Below are positions 1 through 7,852 of a DNA stretch of 15,061 bases, piece after piece. A program made the position numbers and the translations under genes. Below the pieces are notes generated by a model. It saw only the letters and a list, made by a program, of their open reading frames with translations. It was not told the origin of the DNA and did no database searches. The stretch is from assembly GCA_945878795.1 (NCBI GenBank), contig CAMDWF010000018.1:1-15061 (forward strand), in the 5' to 3' direction. Every line of letters begins with the position of its first letter. Position 1 is the stretch's first letter. The DNA comes from Synechococcus sp. UW140 (GTDB taxonomy: Bacteria > Cyanobacteriota > Cyanobacteriia > PCC-6307 > Cyanobiaceae).

Positions 1-1
1 C

Positions 2-268
2 AACCGCACCGTGGCGACCCTGGTGCGCTGGCGACATGGCTGGCTGCCGCCGGTGGGCCTGGATCTGCGGGGCTGGTTGATTGAGGGCTTAATCAAGCTG
101 TTGCGGATTGAGGTCAACGCCTGGGACCGGTTCTCGATCCGTCAACGGCATTTCGTACATGACCCCGTCAGTCCGCCCGAGCGCTTTGGGCTCAGCAGCT
201 ACGCCCCCAGCCTGGAAGCGGTGTTGGAGCAGGCCGGGGTGCCCCACCGGGGCCGGTTGCCCGGTTGA
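2..268 (+). CDS. C-terminal fragment of an unrecognised protein (5' end outside window)
   Basis: The reading frame is open from the left edge to a TGA at 266-268, giving 88 residues. A GTG at 11 could start it, but the frame is open from the first base and nothing resembling a ribosome binding site is visible, so I read it as the 3' end of a longer gene. The visible part has a hydrophobic, Trp-rich stretch (GWLPPVGLDLRGWLIEGLIK) and then a polar tail with VSPPERFGLSSYAPSLEAVL. I do not recognise the family and assign no function. A weak hairpin (AGCCA/TGGCT at 269-283) follows the stop, without a clear T run. It lies upstream of petJ on the same strand, with 113 bases between. Confidence 0.55.
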   Translation, partial: NRTVATLVRWRHGWLPPVGLDLRGWLIEGLIKLLRIEVNAWDRFSIRQRHFVHDPVSPPERFGLSSYAPSLEAVLEQAGVPHRGRLPG

Positions 269-361
269 AGCCAGGCTTTGGCTCCCTGTTTCATTTGTTG
301 CAAATCTCCCGAACATGCCCCAGGGGCCCGCTGCCCGCCGCCTAATTTGAATGGGTTGCAT

Positions 362-375
362 GTGCCTTGGGGCAC
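362..375 (+). other. petJ: Small hairpin just before the petJ start codon
   Basis: GTGCC (362-366) and GGCAC (371-375) form a five-pair stem around a TTGG loop, ending six bases before the ATG. It occupies the place where a Shine-Dalgarno sequence would normally lie, and no other such sequence is visible. Whether it affects translation is inference. Confidence 0.4.
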
Positions 376-381
376 CCTCCC

Positions 382-717
382 ATGCGTCGTCTCTTTTCTC
401 TTCTTGCTCTTTGCCTGGCCCTCGTCCTGGGTGCCGCGCCAAGCTTCGCCGCCGATGCGGCCAGCGGTGCCACGATTTTCAATGGCAACTGCGCCGCCTG
501 CCACATGGGTGGTGGCAATGTGGTCAACGCCGAGCGCACCCTCAAGGCCGATGCCCTCAAGGCCTACCTAGCCAACTATGCCGATGGCCCGGAAGCCGCC
601 GTGACTTACCAGGTCACCAATGGCAAGGGCGCCATGCCCGCCTTCGGTGGCAAGCTCAGCGATGCCCAAATTGCTGACGTGGCCGCCTACGTGATTGACC
701 AATCCACCAAGTGGTGA
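382..717 (+). CDS. petJ: Cytochrome c6 (cytochrome c553), soluble photosynthetic electron carrier
   Basis: Lumenal c-type cytochrome that carries electrons from cytochrome b6f to photosystem I (and to terminal oxidase), replacing or complementing plastocyanin. The product is 111 residues. Residues 1-23 are a Sec signal peptide (basic MRR, hydrophobic core, cleavage after SFA), leaving a mature protein of about 88 residues, the usual length. The haem-attachment motif CAACH is at residues 37-41, followed by the cyanobacterial MGGGN; Met85 in GKGAMPAFGG is the expected axial ligand. I chose ATG 382 because a longer in-frame start (TTG 367) would add residues before the signal peptide. A terminator follows at 769-792, so the gene is probably monocistronic. 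In some cyanobacteria petJ is repressed by copper, but no operator is recognisable here. Confidence 0.95.
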   Translation: MRRLFSLLALCLALVLGAAPSFAADAASGATIFNGNCAACHMGGGNVVNAERTLKADALKAYLANYADGPEAAVTYQVTNGKGAMPAFGGKLSDAQIADVAAYVIDQSTKW

Positions 718-768
718 TTCTGGTTTGAACGGGGCTGGGCGGTTCACCCACCCCTCTCGTCAAGGCTG

Positions 769-792
769 GCCCCGGTTCGTCGGGGCTTTTTT
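769..792 (+). terminator. Rho-independent terminator of petJ
   Basis: A perfect six-base stem GCCCCG/CGGGGC (769-774 and 781-786) with a six-base loop is followed directly by six T residues (787-792). The T run touches the stop codon of the minus-strand gene at 792, so the petJ transcript ends just where the convergent gene ends. There is no T run in the other direction. Confidence 0.85.
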
Positions 793-1007
793 CATGGGCT
801 GGTGGCACCCCCACCCAGCAGCTTGCGGGCCGCCAGCACCGCCAAATAGAGGTCCTCTGGCACCTCGCGGATGTCGTACTCCGAGGGCAGCACGCCGTGC
901 ACATGGCGGTGAACCGCCAGCCAGCAGTTGCGCTCTGGATCTGCCCCGGTCGTGTCAAATTCGCAGGAGGCCAGGGCAAGCTCGTTCACCAAGGTGGGTT
1001 CGGGCAT
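792..1007 (-). CDS. Small hypothetical protein (71 aa)
   Basis: ATG at 1007 to TGA at 792-794, 71 residues. The product is acidic at the N-terminus (MPEPTLVNELALASCEFDTT) and continues with an amphipathic helical half (VPEDLYLAVLAARKLLGGG). There is no signal peptide, membrane segment or known motif. Composition is protein-like and unlike the overlapping frames, and the position convergent to petJ with the petJ terminator at its end fits a real gene. No strong Shine-Dalgarno is visible upstream. I do not recognise the family. Confidence 0.6.
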   Translation of the reverse strand: MPEPTLVNELALASCEFDTTGADPERNCWLAVHRHVHGVLPSEYDIREVPEDLYLAVLAARKLLGGGATSP

Positions 1008-1305
1008 GGTGAGGTCCGTTCAGCCAATCAAAATAGGAGATAGGAGGGCTTTGGTAAGTGCCTTTGCCCATAGCGTTGGTGCCGCAAGCAATTGCCGCAG
1101 TTTTGGTGACGTAACCCCTCAGGCTTCGCCTGAATCCCCGATTTCCCAGCTCCCCCCTAAGCCTCTCCACAACAACGGTTGGGTTGAGCAAACTTGGAGT
1201 GGGAGCTGCCCCTGCTTGCGGCAATCTGGCCTTGCCCCTGGCCAGCAACTTTCTTAATATCTTCCCAATGCTGAAATGCTAAATTTAAATTGGCATGTAT
1301 TCCGA

Positions 1306-1330
1306 GATGAAAATTATGCTAAATTTCATC
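1306..1330. repeat. Inverted repeat GATGAAA...TTTCATC
   Basis: GATGAAA (1306-1312) pairs with TTTCATC (1324-1330); two further pairs form inside after one mismatch, leaving a five-base centre. It overlaps the second copy of the direct repeat ATGCTAAATTT. It could be an operator-like site, but no regulator is known. Confidence 0.45.
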
Positions 1331-1372
1331 ATACGATCATGGTGTCAAAGTCTCATGTCTGGTAAACCAACA

Positions 1373-1417
1373 TCAGATTTTTCGCTTAAAGGCGCGACTT
1401 CCCGTCAGAAAATCTGA
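1373..1417. repeat. Nine-base perfect inverted repeat (TCAGATTTT / AAAATCTGA)
   Basis: TCAGATTTT at 1373-1381 and AAAATCTGA at 1409-1417 are perfect complements, separated by 27 bases. In RNA this would make a 45-base stem-loop about 67 bases before the first start candidate of the next ORF. It is not followed by a T run, so it is not a standard terminator. Confidence 0.45.
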
Positions 1418-1483
1418 ATCATGATAATGGCACTTTATACCTAAAAATAGTAACTGGTATGCACATCAAAAAATATTTACCAG

Positions 1484-1834
1484 TTGAACCTCAGTTACAA
1501 GTCATACTGGGCTGAGGGTTGGTACTGGATCAAAAGGCGACCAAAATTGAATAAATTATTGAATCCGAGAAAATCCCGACCAACCAACCATATTCTGGAA
1601 TTCCCTAATTTGATCGAATCATGGTCGTTGATTGTTGAACGCGACACCTCTGAACCGGTGAAACTGGAAGATGGCCGCCTCTATCAACAACTGTACGGCT
1701 ATAACATGGTGGGTAGTTTGGTGAAGCCATTGCTGAATCAGTACAACACCACCTTCGGTCTCGGCAACAGTGAACCAACCTTAGCTGTAGTCATTCTTCT
1801 CGGCGGAGCTGGTTTTGTACTTGGAATCGGCTAA
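1484..1834 (+). CDS. Hypothetical protein with C-terminal hydrophobic segment (start uncertain)
   Basis: The frame is open from just after a TAA at 1451-1453 to TAA at 1832-1834. The first common start is TTG 1484 (116 residues); ATG 1706 would give only 42. No Shine-Dalgarno precedes either. The N-terminal half is basic and Trp/Tyr-rich (SYWAEGWYWIKRRPKLNK), the middle is charged (VERDTSEPVKLEDGRLYQQ), and the end is a glycine-rich hydrophobic run (TLAVVILLGGAGFVLGIG) able to span a membrane. Base composition is lower in GC than the neighbouring genes and it follows an AT-rich block. I do not recognise a family. It may be a real small membrane protein, a decayed gene or acquired DNA. Confidence 0.4.
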   Translation: MNLSYKSYWAEGWYWIKRRPKLNKLLNPRKSRPTNHILEFPNLIESWSLIVERDTSEPVKLEDGRLYQQLYGYNMVGSLVKPLLNQYNTTFGLGNSEPTLAVVILLGGAGFVLGIG

Positions 1835-1841
1835 GCCTATT

Positions 1842-1866
1842 AGGGCCGCGCATCATTTTGCGCCCT
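1842..1866 (+). terminator. Possible weak terminator hairpin
   Basis: AGGGC (1842-1846) pairs with GCCCT (1862-1866), and three more pairs can form inside with one bulged base, eight bases after the stop of the preceding ORF. Only two T residues follow, so termination would be weak. Confidence 0.3.
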
Positions 1867-1879
1867 TAATGCCCATGGG

Positions 1880-1951
1880 GGTTCGGTCTACCCACCCGTC
1901 CGGTTCGGTGCACCCATCCTGAGGGGGGAGGACCGTACCGATGGGTTCGGT
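1880..1951 (+). repeat. Three copies of GGTTCGGT in the clpB leader
   Basis: The octamer GGTTCGGT occurs at 1880-1887, 1902-1909 and 1944-1951, upstream of clpB. The last two are also linked by an inverted pair ACCCATC (1912-1918) / GATGGGT (1940-1946). This could be a protein-binding or RNA-folding element in the leader. No CIRCE element (the HrcA operator) was found in this interval. Confidence 0.35.
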
Positions 1952-2019
1952 GCCAACCCTCGGCGTTTGCGGCCACAGTTCATACGGTGACTTCAACAAA
2001 CCCGGCACGTCCGCTCACC

Positions 2020-2025
2020 AGGAGG
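2020..2025 (+). promoter_or_regulatory. clpB: Strong Shine-Dalgarno of clpB
   Basis: AGGAGG lies eight bases before ATG 2034. This decides the start against the in-frame ATG at 1941, which would add 31 residues not typical of the family. Confidence 0.85.
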
Positions 2026-2033
2026 TTTTGACG

Positions 2034-4664
<2,631 letters not shown>

Positions 4665-4676
4665 GCAGGCCGCCAA

Positions 4677-4703
4677 GGCCCCCCGAACGGGGGCCCTTTT
4701 TTT
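4677..4703 (+). terminator. Rho-independent terminator of clpB
   Basis: GGCCCCC (4677-4683) pairs with GGGGGCC (4689-4695) around a five-base loop, followed after one C by seven T residues and a further T-rich tract. It lies 12 bases after the clpB stop and just before the end of the convergent gene at 4713. Confidence 0.9.
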
Positions 4704-4712
4704 CTTTTTGTC

Positions 4713-5471
4713 TCAGGCCAGGGGGCCCAGGGGCTTGAATTCCTGCCCCGGGGCCTGCACGGGACGGCGGGGGGAAAGGTTACCGAAATGCTCGCGGGCA
4801 TTGGCGAGCAGCTGGGCTTCGCTGGGATGGGCCATTGACAAACTGTCGATGCCAACGATGCGATCGAGTAGGTCGGGGCGGTGGTGGTTCAGGTAATCCA
4901 GCAGCACCAGGCGCATGTCGCTTTCGCCGCTGCCGTGACCCAGCAGCAACACAGCATCGGCAGCGGCCATCGCCGCAACTATCTGGGCCAGATATTCACT
5001 GTCAATCGGCGCCCGTTGGCCGGCCTCGTCCCGATCGTGGCGGTGGGTGAGGGATTCGCGGCCCGCCCAGCCGCCATGGGGCTTGAGCACCGCGTGCTCG
5101 ACGCCATCGCCCTCCAGTTGCAAGACGTCGGTGTGGTGGTGGTCGAGATGCAGAACCAGCCGGTGACTCTGATCGCCCCGGGGTGAAGCGGCCTCGGCCT
5201 GGGGGTGCTCGCCCGTGACCCCCGCCTCCTGAAGCAGATGGCGGACGCGCAGCATCGCTTCGCTATCGAGATCGGGGGATTGGATGCCGCAGCCAAGTCG
5301 GATCCAGGTTTCCTGGCCACCGGGCATGACGATCTTCAGGCGCCGGCTGTCCAGTTCGCTGACCTCGGCGCCCAGCGCCCTCAGCAGGGCCTCCACCTTG
5401 GACACCCGCACCCCGTGCTGCAGAGGGTGGGCGTAAAGGGCCGCCAAAGTGCGCAGATGGTGGCTTTGCAT
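4713..5471 (-). CDS. Two-domain protein: HicA-like N-terminus and eRF1-domain-3-like C-terminus
   Basis: ATG at 5471 to TGA at 4713-4715, 252 residues. Residues 1-60 resemble the HicA-like double-stranded-RNA-binding fold: a helix with LYAHPLQHGVRVSKVEALLRAL, then GAEV, then strands ending in KIVMPGG. The middle is His-rich (LVLHLDHHHTDVLQLEGDG, about 105-123; KPHGGWAG 130-137). Residues about 157-230 (GQRAPIDSEYL, then ADAVLLLGHGSGESDMRLVL, then HHRPDLLDRIVGIDSLSMAHP) resemble the third domain of eRF1/Pelota and the bacterial release-factor-like families. This suggests a role at the ribosome, perhaps rescue or quality control. The domain calls come from remembered pattern similarity, not a search. 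No Shine-Dalgarno is visible. It is convergent with clpB. Confidence 0.7.
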   Translation of the reverse strand: MQSHHLRTLAALYAHPLQHGVRVSKVEALLRALGAEVSELDSRRLKIVMPGGQETWIRLGCGIQSPDLDSEAMLRVRHLLQEAGVTGEHPQAEAASPRGDQSHRLVLHLDHHHTDVLQLEGDGVEHAVLKPHGGWAGRESLTHRHDRDEAGQRAPIDSEYLAQIVAAMAAADAVLLLGHGSGESDMRLVLLDYLNHHRPDLLDRIVGIDSLSMAHPSEAQLLANAREHFGNLSPRRPVQAPGQEFKPLGPLA

Positions 5472-5583
5472 CGAAATGGGGGAAGCGGCTGGCTTGACCC
5501 TATCCAGCAGGGGAGGGAAGATCGTCTGTACTTAACGATCAAATGTGACTCCAATTACTGGGCTTGCGTCCATTTGCATTTCC

Positions 5584-5832
5584 TCATTCCACTTTCAAAA
5601 CATCCACCGGTCCCTGGCCGAGTCGGTTGAGTTCGTCGGCAGCCCGCAGGGCTGCCTCATGGGTATGGAATAAATAAGCTCCGTTGGAGTCATCCACCTC
5701 AACCACCCCTTGGTGGACTTGCTCAATGGCCAGATAGCGCCCGCTGGCAAGCCGCTTGATCGCATAGCGCTCAGCTCGGGTGCAATCCATGGGGTGAGCA
5801 GGATCAATTTCCGGGGCCCAGAAGTGCTGCAT
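5584..5832 (-). CDS. Small hypothetical protein (82 aa)
   Basis: ATG at 5832 to TGA at 5584-5586. The product is 82 residues, soluble-looking, with a mixed alpha/beta pattern: RYAIKRLASGRYLAIEQVHQ, then GVVEVDDSNGAYLFHTHEAA and a helix ADELNRLG. No signal peptide, membrane span or catalytic motif is seen. The frame has good protein character and the only competing plus-strand frame is a low-complexity shadow. It is on the same strand as the eRF1-like gene, 112 bases upstream, and may be cotranscribed with it. Family not recognised. Confidence 0.65.
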   Translation of the reverse strand: MQHFWAPEIDPAHPMDCTRAERYAIKRLASGRYLAIEQVHQGVVEVDDSNGAYLFHTHEAALRAADELNRLGQGPVDVLKVE

Positions 5833-5987
5833 GGGAAGGCCTTTTTACTTGAATTCATACAACTTGCCTTCAATCTTAGGGCCAATGGCCCTCTCCCCGC
5901 TGGCGTCGTCAAGCGAGACTTCGAGCCGGTGGGGTGCGGAGGGGCGGGTTGGCTGAGAGAATCCGTGCTGCCTACGCTCTTGTGTGG

Positions 5988-6104
5988 ATGTACACCGATT
6001 GGTCCTCCGTCATCCTGCTGCTACTCACTGCGATCCCCCTCGGCGTGGTGGTCGGCGTCACCGGTTTCTTTATCTGGAAGCAGCAGGGGAAGAGACGGGC
6101 CTGA
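5988..6104 (+). CDS. 38-residue single-span membrane protein
   Basis: ATG 5988 to TGA 6102-6104 encodes 38 residues: a short lumen- or outside-like start (MYTDWSS), one hydrophobic span (VILLLLTAIPLGVVVGVTGF) and a basic end (WKQQGKRRA). This is the architecture of the small membrane subunits of photosynthetic and respiratory complexes in cyanobacteria (Psb, Psa, Pet and Ndh small subunits), but I cannot match it to a named one. The positive-inside rule places the C-terminus in the cytosol. No clear Shine-Dalgarno. Its last 35 bases overlap the end of the convergent zinc-finger gene. Confidence 0.55.
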   Translation: MYTDWSSVILLLLTAIPLGVVVGVTGFFIWKQQGKRRA

Positions 6105-6351
6105 GCAACGGCAAGAGCAAGCCCTTGCTGCTGGGAGGCGCTCCCTGGCCCAGGCAGGCAAGGCAAGTGCGGTAGCTCTCGCTGTTCTTGCGCAGAATGC
6201 CACTGCCACCGCATTGCTGACAGGGCTTTGCGTCAACGGATTGGCCTTGCTGCTGGGGACGGATTCCAGCCGCCGCTTGGGCGGCGGCGTTGGCAGCCTG
6301 CCTTAGGACTGGATGCCCCGCTTGGGGCTCTGAGGATTGGTTCGTGTGCAT
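6070..6351 (-). CDS. DnaJ-type zinc-finger protein without J domain (93 aa)
   Basis: ATG at 6351 to TAA at 6070-6072. Two CxxCxGxG-type motifs, CQQCGGSG (44-51) and CLACLGQG (63-70), give four cysteines (44, 47, 63, 66) for one zinc ion, half of the four-motif cluster of DnaJ. The N-terminal 40 residues are Ala/Gln-rich and probably disordered; the C-terminus is Leu/Pro/Ser-rich. No J domain is present. Such small orphan zinc-ribbon proteins are common in cyanobacteria, and some act as chaperone-like factors in photosystem assembly; the exact role here is unknown. A GTG at 6375 would add eight residues. It lies 75 bases after the GluQ-RS gene on the same strand, so it may end the HU-GluQRS transcript. 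Confidence 0.7.
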   Translation of the reverse strand: MHTNQSSEPQAGHPVLRQAANAAAQAAAGIRPQQQGQSVDAKPCQQCGGSGILRKNSESYRTCLACLGQGAPPSSKGLLLPLLRPVSSPAASR

Positions 6352-6426
6352 CTGAACACTGTGCCCCCAAAGCACCGCCTCAAATCAAAAATCTTTCTGA
6401 AGAGTTGTTGGCTGGTATCCATGGCA

Positions 6427-7314
6427 TCAGCGCAAATTGCTGACCCCGTGCATTTTCTGCAAAAGTTCGTTGCTGGAGAGCCGACTGCCCTGCGGCACCA
6501 GGCCGGCGCTGGCTGCCAACAGGCCAATCACGCCAGGGGCGTCCAGGCCCCGGGCCCGCAGTCCGGACAGGCCTTCCGAACCTTGACGCTTGCTTAGGCG
6601 TTGGCCCTGCTGGTCATGCCAAAGGGGCACATGGCCGTAACGGGGTGGGGCATGGCCCAACACCGCCATCACGGCCACCTGGGCGCCGGTGGAGGACCAA
6701 AGATCAGCACCCCGCACCACATCACTGATGCCGAGGGCCAATTCATCCACAGCGGTGGCCAGGTGATAGGCGATCAGCCCATCGGCGCGGCGGAGCACCA
6801 GGTCCCCGACCTGACTGGATCCCTCCATGCGGCCTTCGTTAGCCAGCCGCTCCTGCCAGGCGAGGGTGGTGGGGGGCAGTCGCAGGCGCCAACTGGGCAG
6901 CCGCTGGTTCTGGGGGCCCCACAGGGGCGTGAGCCCACGGCAGAAGCCTGGATAGACGCTGAGGCGGCCGTGGGGGGCTGAAATATCTGCCAACAGGCGC
7001 CGGCTGCAGCGACAGGGGTAAAGGAAACCATCGCGGCGGAGCGCCGCAAGCACGCTGGCATAGAGGCCCCGGCGCTGGCCCTGGAAGACCGGGGGACCAT
7101 CCCAGTTCAACCCCAGCCACTGGAGATCCTCAAGAATGGAATCAGTGGCTCCGGCCCGGTTGCGGGGGCTGTCGAGATCATCGATGCGCAAGAGCCATTG
7201 CCCGCCTTGGCTGCGGGCGTCAAGCCAGCTGACCAGGGCGGTGCGGAGGTTGCCAAGGTGCAACGGCCCGGTCGGGGAGGGGGCAAACCGGCCGCGGTAG
7301 CCCCCCACTCTCAA
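6427..7314 (-). CDS. gluQ: Glutamyl-Q tRNA(Asp) synthetase
   Basis: Activates glutamate and attaches it to queuosine at the wobble base of tRNA(Asp); a paralogue of the GluRS catalytic domain without the anticodon-binding domain. The length of 295 residues fits the family (about 290-310). Class I motifs: FAPSPTGPLHLGNL at 10-23 (HIGH equivalent HLGN 19-22) and RLSKR at 239-243 (KMSKS equivalent). The GluQ-RS zinc site is intact: C101, C103, Y121, C125. The first common start is TTG 7314, but that leaves only about eight residues before the catalytic fold. The frame stays open upstream with a helix-like leader (LRLPDHLQALLHQG) typical of cyanobacterial relatives, back to a CTG at 7375-7377 that overlaps the HU stop codon. 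The true start may therefore be there, with translational coupling to HU. Lies immediately downstream of the HU gene. Confidence 0.92.
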   Translation of the reverse strand: MRVGGYRGRFAPSPTGPLHLGNLRTALVSWLDARSQGGQWLLRIDDLDSPRNRAGATDSILEDLQWLGLNWDGPPVFQGQRRGLYASVLAALRRDGFLYPCRCSRRLLADISAPHGRLSVYPGFCRGLTPLWGPQNQRLPSWRLRLPPTTLAWQERLANEGRMEGSSQVGDLVLRRADGLIAYHLATAVDELALGISDVVRGADLWSSTGAQVAVMAVLGHAPPRYGHVPLWHDQQGQRLSKRQGSEGLSGLRARGLDAPGVIGLLAASAGLVPQGSRLSSNELLQKMHGVSNLR

Positions 7315-7373
7315 ATCAACGCCTTGGTGAAGCAGGGCCTGCAGGTGATCCGGCAGGCGCAGGGTGGGGCTGA

Positions 7374-7649
7374 TCAGCCTTGAACCCGATCCTTGAAGAG
7401 CTTGCCGGCGGTGAAGGCGGGCACTCGCTTGGCGGGGATCTTGATCTTTTCGCCAGTCTTGGGGTTCAGTCCTTGACGGGCGGAGCGTTCGCGGGGCTCA
7501 AAGGAGCCGAAGCCCAAGATCGAGACTTTTTTGCCTTCGACCACCGAATCAACGATGGTTTCGATGGCGGCGTCGACGACCATTGAGACGTCGGTTTTGG
7601 TGAGTTCGGTGCGGGCGGCAACGAGATTAACGAGGTCAGCTTTGTTCAT
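7374..7649 (-). CDS. hupB: DNA-binding protein HU
   Basis: Small basic histone-like protein that bends and compacts DNA as a dimer. 91 residues, the normal length. The helical dimerisation body is at 1-40 (MNKADLVNLVAARTELTK), the family signature GFGSFEPRERSARQG at 46-60, and the DNA-binding arm contains GLNPKTGE (60-67) with the intercalating proline at position 63. ATG 7649 is chosen because family members begin MNK(A/S)DLV; the longer frame would add 35 unrelated residues. GGAGG lies at 7663-7667, 13 bases before the ATG, rather far. A candidate promoter is at 7742-7770. GluQ-RS follows directly and may overlap the stop. Confidence 0.96.
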   Translation of the reverse strand: MNKADLVNLVAARTELTKTDVSMVVDAAIETIVDSVVEGKKVSILGFGSFEPRERSARQGLNPKTGEKIKIPAKRVPAFTAGKLFKDRVQG

Positions 7650-7741
7650 TTGTTGGGGGGGGCCTCCAGATTGGCGGTCGAGGGAACCAGTGATGAGGCG
7701 AGCCGATCCCGGGACCGACCGCCGAGGCAACGGGCGCGCCA

Positions 7742-7770
7742 ATCGTATGGGCACTTGAGCGGCACGGCAA
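7742..7770 (-). promoter_or_regulatory. Candidate sigma-70 promoter for the HU gene
   Basis: On the minus strand TTGCCG (7770-7765) and TACGAT (7747-7742) are separated by exactly 17 bases. Each matches four of six consensus positions. The implied leader is roughly 85 bases. Confidence 0.3.
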
Positions 7771-7852
7771 CAGAAAAGTCGCCACTAGACAAGGTTTTTG
7801 GCCCTCACCCCCCCCTGCAGGACCCCAAGGACCCAGGCCCCGCCCCCCTGGT

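Larger units (their letters stand above)
1008..1483. other. Intergenic block without a convincing gene; AT-rich right half with repeats
   Basis: The first 240 bases have ordinary GC content and only overlapping frames without protein-like character. From about 1250 the DNA turns AT-rich, unlike its neighbours. It carries an 11-base direct repeat (ATGCTAAATTT at 1276-1286 and 1316-1326), an imperfect palindrome at 1306-1330 and a long-range inverted repeat at 1373-1417. It could be a regulatory leader of the following ORF or a remnant of inserted DNA. Confidence 0.5.

Noticed and set aside
928..1257. Overlapping open frames on both strands around 928-1257
   Set aside because: Neither has protein-like composition or a start signal; the part at 928-1007 is the antisense of the small gene at 792-1007.
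1941..2033. In-frame upstream ATG that would lengthen ClpB by 31 residues
   Set aside because: The strong AGGAGG at 2020-2025 points to ATG 2034, and the resulting N-terminus matches the family; the extra residues do not.
5710..6306. 198-codon plus-strand frame spanning the small genes at 5584-6351
   Set aside because: It reads antisense through two better-supported minus-strand genes, is low-complexity, and crosses an intergenic region.
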